Origin: Micromonospora rosaria
Lineage (GTDB): Bacteria; Actinomycetota; Actinomycetes; Mycobacteriales; Micromonosporaceae
DNA length: 64,000 nt
Direction of reading: 5' to 3'
Assembly: GCF_001567585.1 (NCBI RefSeq)
Contig: NZ_LRQV01000002.1
Coordinates: 62,001-126,000 of the forward strand
A program made the position numbers and the translations under genes. Shown here in pieces: positions 15,571 to 25,887 of this stretch (position 1 is its first letter; the number at the start of each line of letters is the position of its first letter). The notes beneath the pieces are model-generated. The model was not told the origin of the DNA, ran no database searches, and saw only the letters and a list, made by a program, of their open reading frames with translations.

Positions 15571-16826
15571 CGGGAGACACCTTCCTTTCCGTCGACCGGG
15601 GCGCGGTACGCCGCCGGGTGCGCCACCGACGCGCGGCGGTGCCCCTCGGCGAGCGCGAGCAGCGCGAGCCCGGTGAGCACGTACGAGGCGGCGAGCAACT
15701 GGGCCACCGGCCCGAGCCCGAAGCCGTCGATGGGGTCGAACGTGGCGAACAGGTACGGCCGGGTGAGGAAGATCAGCGTGACGACCGCGGTGACCGCCCA
15801 CACCGCCCCCGACCGGCGTCGGGCGGCGACCACCCAGAGCAGCACCAGGCCGGGCACCAGCCAGATCCAGTGGTGGTTCCAGGAGAACGGGGAGACCAGC
15901 GCGGTGACCACCCCGCAGACGGTGATCGCGGCGATCTCCTCGCCCCGGCGGTGCAGGCCGACCGCGAGGGCGAGCCCGAGCAGCCCCACCACGACGGCCA
16001 GCAGCAGCCAGCCGAGGTTCTGCTCGGCGGTGCCCTGCAACCGGACGAGCACCCCGCGCAGCGACTGGTTGTGGGTGAACTGCGGTGCGAAGACCCGCTC
16101 CGGGCGGACGACCACGTCGGTCCAGTACCGCCACGAGTCGCGGGGCAGCACCGCCGCGCCCACCGCGACCGTGCCGAGCCCGGCCGCCGCCCAGCCGGCG
16201 GCCCGGTACTGCCGGGTTACCAGCAGGTAGAGCACGAAGAAGCCCGGCGTGATCTTGATGGCGGCGGCCAGGCCCACCAGCGCGCCCCGGCCCCGGGCAC
16301 CGACCGGCCGGGTCAGGTCCAGCACCACCAGCGCCAGCAGGAACGTGTTGATGTTGCCCACCTGCACGTCGGTGAAGACCGGGTCGACCAGGAGCAGCCC
16401 CGCCAGGAACGCCGGCAGCACCCAGCGCCGCCGGGCCCGGTCCACCCGCAGCGCGTCCAGGCACCGCGCCACCACCAGGCCCAACGCGACCAGCTTCAGC
16501 GCGGTCCACACCACCGCGAGGACGTCCCACGGCAGGACCGCGAACGGCAGCAGCACCAACGCCGCGAACGGCGGATAGTTGAACGGGGCCGCGAACCGCA
16601 ACTCGGCGCTCAGCGGCGGCGCGGTGACGTCGTAGAGCCGCCCGTCGCCGTCGAGCACCGCGCGGACCGCCACGTCGTACACCCGCCAGTCGGCCATCCA
16701 CCAGATGACCTGCCGCTGGGTGGCCCAGAGCACGACGGCGAGCGCGAGCGCCGCGACGCCCCAGCCGACGACGCCACGGCCGGTCCGGGCCCGCGCCGGC
16801 CCGGTCGGAACCTGCATCGAGCTCAT
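15567..16826 (-). CDS. Membrane glycosyltransferase, DUF2029/GT87 (mannosyltransferase-like)
   Basis: The 419-residue protein has about ten membrane helices. Its periplasmic-facing loop carries DWRVYD near residue 46, and conserved segments FNYPPFA, NINTFLL, AAAIKITPGF and SPFSWNHHWIW are typical of GT87. Members use polyprenyl-phosphate sugars and act at the outer face of the membrane. Its presence in a polyketide operon beside a soluble glycosyltransferase suggests a sugar could be added during or after export, but the target is unknown. It overlaps the downstream gene by 4 bases. Confidence 0.85.
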   Translation of the reverse strand: MSSMQVPTGPARARTGRGVVGWGVAALALAVVLWATQRQVIWWMADWRVYDVAVRAVLDGDGRLYDVTAPPLSAELRFAAPFNYPPFAALVLLPFAVLPWDVLAVVWTALKLVALGLVVARCLDALRVDRARRRWVLPAFLAGLLLVDPVFTDVQVGNINTFLLALVVLDLTRPVGARGRGALVGLAAAIKITPGFFVLYLLVTRQYRAAGWAAAGLGTVAVGAAVLPRDSWRYWTDVVVRPERVFAPQFTHNQSLRGVLVRLQGTAEQNLGWLLLAVVVGLLGLALAVGLHRRGEEIAAITVCGVVTALVSPFSWNHHWIWLVPGLVLLWVVAARRRSGAVWAVTAVVTLIFLTRPYLFATFDPIDGFGLGPVAQLLAASYVLTGLALLALAEGHRRASVAHPAAYRAPVDGKEGVSR

Positions 16827-16829
16827 CGC

Positions 16830-18452
16830 TCACACCTCCGGCCGGTCGAGGATCCGGCGCAGCGCGTCGCCGACCCGGCCCGGATCGGCACCGCGCCACC
16901 CGATGAAACCGTCCGGACGGACCAGCACCGCGCCCGCGCCGTGGACGCCGTACGCGGCCGGCCAGGCGCCGGCCGGGTCGAGCAGGTCGACGCCGACGCC
17001 GAGCACGGCCACCGCCACCCCGAGGGCCGTGGCCGCCCGGTCCGCCGCCGTGCGCCAGTCCTGGCCGTCGTCGGCGTGCAGCAGCGTGAACTGCCGGCCG
17101 AGCAGGTCCAGCAGGGACACCTCACGGTCGCCGTGCTCGACGGGCACGTGCGCGGCCCGCGTGCCCGGCCGGCCGGTCGGCTTGCCCGGGTTCTCGTAGT
17201 CGTCGCCGACCGTGGCCGGCGGGCCGGGGTCGTCCGGTTCGGCGACCACCGCGCCGGAGTGGTAGCGGTAGCCCATCATCACCGTCAGGTCGTCGACGAT
17301 CGGCACCGCCTCGATGTCGGCGACCGCCGGGTTGCGGAACCGTTGCAGCGACCGCGCCACGGCCTGGTCCACCGTGAACGACCCGACCGAACGCCGTTCG
17401 GCGTCGTAGCTGGCGAGCAGGCCGGGCCCGGCGGCGCCGGTGAGCGTGGCGGCCAGCTTCCAGGCGAGGTTGTGCGCGTCCTGCACACCGGTGTTGGCCC
17501 CGAACCCGCCGGTCGGCGGGTGCACGTGGGCGGAGTCGCCGGCCAGGAACACCCGGCCGACGGCGAACGTGTCCGCCACCCGGGCGCCCAGCTCCCACGG
17601 GAGCCGACCGAGGATCTCCACCGGCAGGTCCGGTACGCCGACCGCCGCGCGGACCAGGGCCACGCACCGCTGCTCGGTGAAGTCCTCGAACCGCTCACCG
17701 TTGGCCGGCCAGTAGAGCGCGTCCAACTGCCAGCGCTCGCCGTCGGTGCCGAGGACGCCGGTCACCTCCTCGTTCATCACCTGGCAGTGCATGAACGCCC
17801 GGCCGCGCAGCACCGGGGTCAGGTCGGCGGCGAAGAGGATGGCGACGTTGTGCACCATCGTGCCGACGCCGCTGGTGCCGACGCCGAGCCGGGCGCGGAC
17901 GGCACTGGTGTTGCCGTCGCACCCGACCAGGTACTCCGCCCGCACCCGCCGGCGTACGCCGGTGGACCGGTCCTCGACGGTGGCGGTCACCCCGCCGGCG
18001 TCCTGGTCGAAACCGGTCAGGACGGTGCCGAAGCGCAGGTCCGCGCCGAGCGCCCCGGCACGCGCCCGCAGCACGGGCTCCAGCCGGTCCTGCGGGCAGG
18101 GCGCCCACCCGGTGGGGCTGACCGCGCCGGAGTCCTCGTAGACGCCGTGCACGTACGGCGCGTCGAACCAGCCGTGCTCCTCCCCCGCCAGGCTCTCCGC
18201 CCGCAGGATCCCGCTGCGCCGGGCGGCACCGTCGAGGCGGCGCTGCGCCCGCCGGATCGCCTCCTCCAGGCCGACCGACCGGTACAGCTCCATGGTGCGC
18301 GGGTTCACCCCCCACGCGCGCGCGTACCGCGACGTGTCCGCGTGCCGCTCCACCAGCAGGGGGCGGATGCCCCGGTCGGCGAGGAACACCGCCGTGGAGA
18401 GCCCGACCAGGCTCCCCCCGACGATGAGGACCGGGTGGTGTTCAACGTCCAT
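16830..18452 (-). CDS. Aromatic polyketide FAD hydroxylase (PgaE/MhpA-like)
   Basis: The 540-residue class A flavoprotein monooxygenase has the FAD motif VLIVGGSLVGLSTAVFLADRG, the mid-domain DG motif (LVGCDGNTSAVRARLG) and the second FAD motif GDSAHVHPPTGGFGANTG. A C-terminal thioredoxin-like domain (about 410-540) is typical of polyketide hydroxylases. It probably oxygenates the polycyclic polyketide; ring hydroxylation and Baeyer-Villiger chemistry cannot be told apart here. It overlaps the preceding FAD-oxygenase gene by 11 bases. It is more like the third FAD oxygenase (44180-45811) than its immediate neighbour. Confidence 0.92.
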   Translation of the reverse strand: MDVEHHPVLIVGGSLVGLSTAVFLADRGIRPLLVERHADTSRYARAWGVNPRTMELYRSVGLEEAIRRAQRRLDGAARRSGILRAESLAGEEHGWFDAPYVHGVYEDSGAVSPTGWAPCPQDRLEPVLRARAGALGADLRFGTVLTGFDQDAGGVTATVEDRSTGVRRRVRAEYLVGCDGNTSAVRARLGVGTSGVGTMVHNVAILFAADLTPVLRGRAFMHCQVMNEEVTGVLGTDGERWQLDALYWPANGERFEDFTEQRCVALVRAAVGVPDLPVEILGRLPWELGARVADTFAVGRVFLAGDSAHVHPPTGGFGANTGVQDAHNLAWKLAATLTGAAGPGLLASYDAERRSVGSFTVDQAVARSLQRFRNPAVADIEAVPIVDDLTVMMGYRYHSGAVVAEPDDPGPPATVGDDYENPGKPTGRPGTRAAHVPVEHGDREVSLLDLLGRQFTLLHADDGQDWRTAADRAATALGVAVAVLGVGVDLLDPAGAWPAAYGVHGAGAVLVRPDGFIGWRGADPGRVGDALRRILDRPEV

Positions 18453-20001
18453 CGCTGCCTCCCAGGGCGCGGGTGAGGAAGGCACCGACCGCGGCGCCCC
18501 CGTCCGATGTGAAGTGCTGGGCGAGATAGCCGTCGGGGCGGACGACGAGCAGTCCGGTGCCGAGTCGACGGCGGGCCCGCCCGGACCGGTCCCGCAGGTC
18601 CTCCGGGCCGGTGGCGACGCCGCACGGCCCGACCACGCGCACCCGGACGGCCGGGGCGACGGGCCGGCACCGCAGCCGCCGGTACAGCTCGGGCGGGACC
18701 GGGGTGTCGGCCAGCACCAGCACCGTCCACCACGGGCCGGCGACGGTGGCGGCGAGGGACACCTCGGCACCGGCGTGGTCGACCACCGGCACGTCCGGCA
18801 GCGGGCGACCGGCCAGCTCCGCGCCGGCCGGGCCGGGTCCGCCGACCAGCCGGCCCGGTGGCAGGACCACCTCCGGTTCGGTACGCACCAGCGGCCGTCC
18901 GCCCCGACGGGCGTACCCGGCGCGGAACAGCTCGACCGCCTCCGGTTCCAGGCTGCTGGTGAGCAGCCAGCCGGTCCGGGCCAGCAGGCCGGCCGCCACC
19001 TCCCGCCGTTCGGCGGTGTAGGTGTCCAGGAGGCCCTCGTCGGCCCGCCCGGACGCCACGGCGGCGAGTTTCCAGGCCAGGTTCGCGGCGTCCTGCACGC
19101 CGGTGTTCATGGCCTGCACCGGGAGCGGAAAGACCCGGGCGGCCTCACCGAGGAGCAGGCAGCGGCCCCGGCGGAAGGTCTCCGCGAGGGCCGCGCGGGG
19201 CCGCACCGACCACGCCGGGCCGGCGGCCCGCACCTCGTACGCCGCCCCGGAGACGTCCCGGAGCAGGGCGGCCAGCCGGTCCGGGTCCGCGAGCCGCTCC
19301 GGCGCCCCGCCGCCGTCCGCCGGGGCGGCGAGGAACAGCCGGTGCCGGCCCCCGGGCAGCGGCACCAGCCCGAGATGGGTACGCGGGGCGTGGAAGATGT
19401 ACTCGGTGTGCGGGTCGAGCGGTCGGGGCGCCCGTACCACCACGTCGCGCTGCACCCAGTCGACCTGGTCGAAGGGGGTCACCTCCCAGCCGACGCCGGC
19501 GGCGGCCCGGACGGTGCTCTCCGCGCCGTCCGCGCCCACCACCCAGTCGACGGGTGCGGAGCCGGCCACCCCGCCGTGCCGCCACCGGACGCGGACCCCG
19601 CCGCCCCCGGGGCGCAACGCCTCGACGTCCCGGCCCCACTCCACCTCGACACCGTGCTCCGCCAGCCGTCGCAGGAGCGCGGCCACCAGGATCTCCTGGT
19701 CGACGGTGAACGGCACCCGCCAGGGGCCGTCGTCGGTGTCCTCCCGGATGTCGATGGTGATCGGGTCGTCGTGCGGCTGCCACACCTTGTGCGTGAACGA
19801 CCGGGCCGACCGGCGCAGCTCCTCGACGTCGACACCGAGCAGGTGCAGCGCCCGCTGGGTACGCGGCCACACGTTCGGGCAGCCGGTTCCGGCGGGCGCG
19901 GACGGCCGCCGGTCGACGACCCGGCACCGGACGCCGTGCCCGGCCAGCCCGGCGGCGAGCGCCAGACCGGCCGGGCCGGCCCCGACCACGAGGACCGTCA
20001 C
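18442..20001 (-). CDS. Aromatic FAD hydroxylase with altered second FAD motif
   Basis: The 519-residue protein has VLVVGAGPAGLALAAGLAGHG at the N-terminus, WVVGADGAESTVR in the middle and a C-terminal thioredoxin-like part, as in polyketide hydroxylases. The usual GDAAHxxxP flavin motif reads GEAARVFPLPVQAMNTG: Asp is replaced by Glu and His by Arg. This may change flavin contacts or dynamics without abolishing binding. The GTG start is 1 base after the stop of the glutamine-synthetase-like gene. It probably acts on the polyketide as one of three flavin oxygenases in the cluster. Confidence 0.9.
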   Translation of the reverse strand: MTVLVVGAGPAGLALAAGLAGHGVRCRVVDRRPSAPAGTGCPNVWPRTQRALHLLGVDVEELRRSARSFTHKVWQPHDDPITIDIREDTDDGPWRVPFTVDQEILVAALLRRLAEHGVEVEWGRDVEALRPGGGGVRVRWRHGGVAGSAPVDWVVGADGAESTVRAAAGVGWEVTPFDQVDWVQRDVVVRAPRPLDPHTEYIFHAPRTHLGLVPLPGGRHRLFLAAPADGGGAPERLADPDRLAALLRDVSGAAYEVRAAGPAWSVRPRAALAETFRRGRCLLLGEAARVFPLPVQAMNTGVQDAANLAWKLAAVASGRADEGLLDTYTAERREVAAGLLARTGWLLTSSLEPEAVELFRAGYARRGGRPLVRTEPEVVLPPGRLVGGPGPAGAELAGRPLPDVPVVDHAGAEVSLAATVAGPWWTVLVLADTPVPPELYRRLRCRPVAPAVRVRVVGPCGVATGPEDLRDRSGRARRRLGTGLLVVRPDGYLAQHFTSDGGAAVGAFLTRALGGSDGR

Positions 20002-20002
20002 G

Positions 20003-21355
20003 TCAGCACCCGGTCAGGTACCGACTGAGCTCCCAGTCGGTGACCTGAGCGTGGTAGTCGGCGAACTCCGCCCGCTTGACGGCGACGTAGTAGTCGACGT
20101 ACTCGCCACCGGGGACCTTGCCGAGGCCCTGCCGCAGCACCCCGTCCACGGCGAGTTCGTCGACCGCGTGCAGGAGGGTCTGCGGCAGCCGGGCCGCGCC
20201 CCGGGTGGCGGTGCCCCGCTCCAGGTCGTCGGTGTTGGGCGGGCCGGGATCGAGGTGCCGGTCGATGCCGTCCAGGCCGGCGGCGAGCAGCCCGGCCAGG
20301 GCCAGGTACGGGTTGGCGGCGCCGTCGACGCAGCGGACCTCCACCCGCCCGTCCGCCGGTACCCGCAGCATCTGGGTGCGGTTGTTGCCGCCCCAGCTCG
20401 CGTAGCCGGGGGCCCAGCTCGCCCCGCTGGCGGTCGCCGACCCGGCCCCGAGCCGCTTGTAGGAGTTCACCGTCGGGCAGGTGAGGGCCATCAGCCCGGG
20501 CGCGTGCGCCAGGATGCCGGCGACGAACCGGCTGCCCAGACCGGACAGGCCCGCCGCGTCGTCGGGCCCCGGGGCGAACAGCTCGTCGCCGTCGGTGCTC
20601 CACAGGCTCAGGTGCAGGTGCAGCCCGTTGCCGGTCAGGTGCGCGAACGGCTTGGGCATGAAGGTGGCGATCCGACCGGCCCGCTGGGCGAGCGTGTGCA
20701 CCAGGTACCGGAACAGCACCACCCGGTCGGCCGTGGTCAGCGCGTCGGCGTAGCCGAAGTTGTGCTCGAACTGGCCGTGGGCGTCCTCGTGGTCGTTGGA
20801 GTAGTTGCCCCACCCGAGGTGGTCCAGCGTCCGGCTCACCTCGGTCAGGTGCCCGTACGCCCGGGTCGCGGCGCGGGCGTCGTAGCAGGGCGAGTGACCG
20901 TCGTCGAGCGGGTCGGCCACCCGCAGCCCTCCGCCGGGGTCGCGCTCCAGCAGGAAGTACTCGGGCTCCGCCCCCACCTTCAGCACCTGGCCGCGCCGGC
21001 GCAGCCGTTCGGTCTCCCGCCGCAGGATGACCCGCGGCGAGTACGGCCACGGCGCGCCCTCGACCCAGAGGTCGCACTGCAGCACCGCCAGTCCGGGCTG
21101 CCACGGCATCGGCGCGTACGACCGGGGGTCGGGCATCGCCACCACGTCCGGGTCGGCCGCCGACTGGCCCAGCTCACCGGCGGCGTGACCGGCGAAGCCG
21201 ATCCCGGTCCGGGCCAGCTCGGGCAGGACGGCCACCGGGGTGAGCTTGGCGCACGGCTTACCGGACAGGTTGACGAACATCATCAGGACGAACTCGATGC
21301 CGTCCCGCTCGGTCGCGGCGAGCAGGTCGTCGAGGTCGGTCGGCGGCGCGGTCAC
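20003..21355 (-). CDS. Glutamine-synthetase-like ligase
   Basis: The 450-residue protein belongs to the glutamine synthetase superfamily. It has the metal-binding segment VGAEPEYFLL, NGLHLHLSLW, the ATP/phosphate segment NNRTQMLRVP and the C-terminal VEVRCVDGAANPYLALAGLLAAGLDGI region. Paralogues in secondary metabolism ligate amines other than ammonia to glutamate. A glutamine-synthetase homologue is reported to make glutamylhydrazine in the fosfazinomycin/kinamycin route. With a hydrazine-type cassette nearby and an AsnB-like gene directly upstream, gamma-glutamyl hydrazide formation is an attractive but unproven role. The GTG start has a GGAGG site about 7 bases away. Confidence 0.88.
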   Translation of the reverse strand: MTAPPTDLDDLLAATERDGIEFVLMMFVNLSGKPCAKLTPVAVLPELARTGIGFAGHAAGELGQSAADPDVVAMPDPRSYAPMPWQPGLAVLQCDLWVEGAPWPYSPRVILRRETERLRRRGQVLKVGAEPEYFLLERDPGGGLRVADPLDDGHSPCYDARAATRAYGHLTEVSRTLDHLGWGNYSNDHEDAHGQFEHNFGYADALTTADRVVLFRYLVHTLAQRAGRIATFMPKPFAHLTGNGLHLHLSLWSTDGDELFAPGPDDAAGLSGLGSRFVAGILAHAPGLMALTCPTVNSYKRLGAGSATASGASWAPGYASWGGNNRTQMLRVPADGRVEVRCVDGAANPYLALAGLLAAGLDGIDRHLDPGPPNTDDLERGTATRGAARLPQTLLHAVDELAVDGVLRQGLGKVPGGEYVDYYVAVKRAEFADYHAQVTDWELSRYLTGC

Positions 21356-21380
21356 GGTGCCCTCCCCACCTCCGCCGGCC

Positions 21381-23249
21381 TCACAGGGAGACCCGGACGT
21401 CGTAGTCGCGCAGCCACGCGTCGAGCTGGAGGATCATCTCGACGTTGCCGCGCTGCACCCAGGCACCCATGCCGGTGGCCAGCTCGTCCGGGTCGGCGGT
21501 CACCTGCCGGGCGGCGGCGGCGTCGAACAGCGGCGCCACGGGGGCGTCGCGGTCGGCGAGCAGCCGGTCGAACTCGGCGCACAGCAGCCGCGCGTACCGG
21601 GGGTCCTGGGTGACCGGGTACGGGCTCTTGCGCCGCTCCAGGACGGACCGCGGCACCAGGTCCCCGGCGGCGGCGCGCAGCAGGCTCTTCTCCCGGCCGT
21701 CGAAGCTCTTCATCGCCCACGGGGTGTTGAACACGTAGTCGATCAGCCGGTGGTCACAGAACGGGACACGGATCTCCAGCGCCGCCGCCATCGCCAGCCG
21801 GTCGGTGCGGTCGAACAGGACCGGCAGCCACCGGGTCAGGTGCAGGTGCAGCAGCTCCCGCATCCGGCGCTCGTGCCCCTGCTCACCCGGCAGGTGCGGC
21901 ACCTCGGCGAGGGCGTCGCGGTACCGGTCGGCGGTGGCGCCCGCGATGTCCAGCTTGGCCAACAGCCCCTTGTCGAGCAGTCCGGCGCCGAGCCCCGGCC
22001 AGGTCGGGTCGACGAGCTGGCCGATCGCCACCCACGGGAACGTCTCGGCGTAGACGAGCTGCGGGCTGTGCACCCAGTTGAAGCCGCCGAAGACCTCGTC
22101 GGCGGTCTCCCCGGACAGCACCACCGTGGCCCGCTTGCGCACCTCCCGGGAGACCAGGTAGATCGAGGCGTCGCCGTCCCCCATCGGGGTGGGCAGGTCC
22201 TGGCAGCGCATCGTGGTCCGGCGGACCTCCGGGTCCATCATGGTCCCCGGGTCCAGCAGGATCTCCCGGTGCTCGGTCCCCGCGTGGCGGGCCATCTCCC
22301 ACGCGTACGGGCCGTCCGGGGTGTCGCGCACCTCGTCGGGCTGGAAGTTCTCGGTGTAGCCGGCGAAGTCCAGCGAGAAGGTGGGCAGCGGGTCGGCGCC
22401 CCGCCGCCGGCGGTCCCGCTCGGCCAGCGCCGTGATGACGCTGGAGTCCAAGCCGCCGGAGAGCAGGATGCCCACCGGCACGTCGGCCACCAGTTGCGAG
22501 GCGACGGACTCCGTCAGCAGCTCCCGGATGGTGGAGACGGTGGTGGCCAGGTCGTCGGTGTGCGGCCGGGACTCGATCCGCCAGTAGCAGTGCTCCGTCA
22601 GGCCGCCCCGGGTGATCACCACGACGTGGCCGGGCTTGACCTCCTGCACCCCCGTGAAGACCGACACGCCCGGCGTCTTCGACTGGCAGAACAACTCGCG
22701 CAGGCCGTCGGCGTTGACCGCCGGGCTGATCCGGCCGGAGGCGAACAACGCCTTCGGCTCGGAGCCGAAGACCACGCCCTCGGCGACCCGGGCGAAGTGC
22801 AGCGGCTTGATGCCCATGTGGTCGCGGATCAGGACCAGGCGCTGCTCACGCGGATCCCAGACGCCGAAGGCGAACATGCCGACCAGGTGCTCGGCGCTGG
22901 CCAGCCCCCACTGCAGGTACGCGCGCAGCGCCACCTCGGTGTCGCAGTTCGAGCGGAACCGGTGCCCGTACGACTCCAGCTCCTTCTTCAGCTCGCGGTA
23001 GTTGTAGATCTCCCCGCTGTAGGAGATCGCGGCCACGGTCCGGCCGTCGGACTCGACGGCCATCGGCTGGCCGCCACCGGGGATGTCGATGACCGCGTTG
23101 CGGGTGTGGCCGAGCACCGCGTGCCGGTCCACCCACACGCCCCGGCCGTCGGGGCCCCGACAGGCCAGCGCCTCGTTCATGGCTTCGGCGACCGCACCCT
23201 CCCGGGACAGGTCACGCTCGAAATCGATCCAGCCGGCGATACCGCACAT
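21381..23249 (-). CDS. Asparagine-synthetase-like amidotransferase (AsnB family)
   Basis: The 622-residue enzyme has an N-terminal class II glutaminase domain with the nucleophile Cys2 (MCGIAGW), RGPDGRG and the EIYNYREL region. An ATP-pyrophosphatase synthetase domain follows with LLSGGLDSS, SGETADEVFGG and a C-terminal DRTDRLAMAAALEIRVPF segment. AsnB paralogues in pentangular polyphenol clusters (fredericamycin, pradimicin, xantholipin and lysolipin types) amidate a polyketide carboxyl, often leading to a lactam. With an intact glutaminase Cys, ammonia may be used; transfer of a hydrazine from a glutamyl donor is also possible. An AAGGAG site lies about 10 bases before the ATG. Confidence 0.93.
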   Translation of the reverse strand: MCGIAGWIDFERDLSREGAVAEAMNEALACRGPDGRGVWVDRHAVLGHTRNAVIDIPGGGQPMAVESDGRTVAAISYSGEIYNYRELKKELESYGHRFRSNCDTEVALRAYLQWGLASAEHLVGMFAFGVWDPREQRLVLIRDHMGIKPLHFARVAEGVVFGSEPKALFASGRISPAVNADGLRELFCQSKTPGVSVFTGVQEVKPGHVVVITRGGLTEHCYWRIESRPHTDDLATTVSTIRELLTESVASQLVADVPVGILLSGGLDSSVITALAERDRRRRGADPLPTFSLDFAGYTENFQPDEVRDTPDGPYAWEMARHAGTEHREILLDPGTMMDPEVRRTTMRCQDLPTPMGDGDASIYLVSREVRKRATVVLSGETADEVFGGFNWVHSPQLVYAETFPWVAIGQLVDPTWPGLGAGLLDKGLLAKLDIAGATADRYRDALAEVPHLPGEQGHERRMRELLHLHLTRWLPVLFDRTDRLAMAAALEIRVPFCDHRLIDYVFNTPWAMKSFDGREKSLLRAAAGDLVPRSVLERRKSPYPVTQDPRYARLLCAEFDRLLADRDAPVAPLFDAAAARQVTADPDELATGMGAWVQRGNVEMILQLDAWLRDYDVRVSL

Positions 23250-23307
23250 GCGTGCACGCTCCTTGGTCTCGTTACGGGGTGGGTGGGGGGTGCGGCGTGC
23301 CGTCGGC

Positions 23308-23892
23308 TCAGCCCCGGCACTCCAGCTCCTGGAAGGTGATCCACTGACCGGCCAGGTGGCCCTGACCGCTGACCGTGAAGCCGGTGTCGCCGGTGCGGGT
23401 CACCACGTCGCGGTACGGCGCCTCGAACCCCGGGCCGACGATCCGCCCCTCGAAGAGCAGCTCGTCGCCGCGCCAGCCGGGGGCGTACTGCTCGGTCCGG
23501 TTGCCGAGGCTGTCGAAGAAGAACGCGCTGAACCGCTTGTCGGTGGTCTCGTACCCCCACAGCCAGGTGCCGGACAGCGGCTCCGGGTTCTCCGCCGTAC
23601 GCCGCTCCGCCAGGTCGAAGCGCAGCCAACTGCCGTCGGCGGCCCAGTCGACGGTCGCGTCGGCGACGACCGGGTACGACGTACCCTCCGGGGTGGAGTC
23701 CCGGCCGGTGCACCGCCACCGGCCGGTGAACGACGACATCTCGCGCAGCCGTTCCGCCGGGTCGGCGCCACCGGTCAGCGACGGCGCCCCCGGTGGGGCA
23801 CCGGCGGTGACCGCCGCGACGCCGGGTACGGCGAGCGCCAGTGTGACGACCGACGTGATGGCCGCGAGGGCCCTCCGGTTCACCAATGCCAT
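23308..23892 (-). CDS. Secreted protein, DUF1579-like
   Basis: The 194-residue protein has a signal peptide (NRRALAAITSVVTLALAVPG, cleaved after about residue 30). A beta-rich domain follows (SSFTGRWRCTG, WAADGSWLRFDLAE, FSAFFFDSLGNRTEQY, ending ITFQELECRG) that resembles DUF1579-type proteins. The two Cys residues near 61 and 192 could form a disulfide. No catalytic motif is apparent. It is the first gene of the leftward operon that continues with the AsnB-like gene 58 bases later, so a link to product handling outside the cell is possible. A GGAG site precedes the ATG. Confidence 0.7.
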   Translation of the reverse strand: MALVNRRALAAITSVVTLALAVPGVAAVTAGAPPGAPSLTGGADPAERLREMSSFTGRWRCTGRDSTPEGTSYPVVADATVDWAADGSWLRFDLAERRTAENPEPLSGTWLWGYETTDKRFSAFFFDSLGNRTEQYAPGWRGDELLFEGRIVGPGFEAPYRDVVTRTGDTGFTVSGQGHLAGQWITFQELECRG

Positions 23893-24054
23893 CTCCGTGC
23901 CTCCCTGCGTCGGCTCCGACGGCCACATGCTGGCAATCCGCGCTAGGGGCGGAATCGAGACCGGCTCAACGGGGGCGACCCAGCATTTTTCTAGTGCGCT
24001 CCTAGCGCCGGCTGCCAATCTCGCCTCACGTGGCCATGCCAGCAGGAGGCGCTG

Positions 24055-24483
24055 ATGAGTGACGCACAGAACCGTTTCGAAGAGTTGCGACCGGTGATCG
24101 ACTCCACCAGCGGCGACGACCTGGTCGAGCAGATCGCGAAGCAGCCCGAGGGCATCGACGGTGTCCTCGACCTGGTCTTCGAGCTGACGCCGAGCACCTT
24201 CAAGGCGGAGAAGACCCGCAAGCAGCAGGGCACGTTCCTGTACGAAATCAGCACGCCCGAGGGCGCGAAGCACTACCACGTCGAGATCGACCACGGAGAA
24301 TGCCGGATCGGGAAGGGGATCCCGGCGGAGCACAAGGTGAAGATCGGCGTGGCGCTGCCGGACTTCCTCCAGATGACCACGGGGAAGCTGGCCGGCCCGC
24401 AGGCGTTCATGACCGGCAAGCTCAAGGTCTCGGGCAACACCTTCTTCGCGATGAAGTGGCGGGACTGGTTCAGCACGCTCTAG
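24055..24483 (+). CDS. SCP-2 sterol-transfer-like lipid-binding protein
   Basis: The 142-residue cytosolic protein has the SCP-2 fold pattern: an N-terminal helix, the sheet segment VLDLVFELTPSTFKAEKTR, a GECRIGKGIP turn and the C-terminal TGKLKVSGNTFFAMKW region. Such proteins bind hydrophobic ligands in a tunnel. It is divergent from the DUF1579-like gene and converges on the acetyl-CoA carboxylase genes, with a 20-bp terminator hairpin in between. It could bind or shuttle a hydrophobic polyketide intermediate. No enzymatic residues are evident. Confidence 0.82.
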   Translation: MSDAQNRFEELRPVIDSTSGDDLVEQIAKQPEGIDGVLDLVFELTPSTFKAEKTRKQQGTFLYEISTPEGAKHYHVEIDHGECRIGKGIPAEHKVKIGVALPDFLQMTTGKLAGPQAFMTGKLKVSGNTFFAMKWRDWFSTL

Positions 24484-24488
24484 CGTGC

Positions 24489-24532
24489 CGTCGAAGGGGG
24501 CCGCGCCGTTTCCGGCGCGGCCCCCTTCGACG
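24489..24532. terminator. Strong bidirectional hairpin terminator
   Basis: A perfect 20-bp stem (24489-24508 with 24513-24532) closes a 4-base loop. It separates the SCP-2 gene from the convergent end of the polyketide core operon. Confidence 0.9.
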
Positions 24533-24537
24533 TGCGG

Positions 24538-25886
<1,349 letters not shown>

Positions 25887-25887
<1 letters not shown>

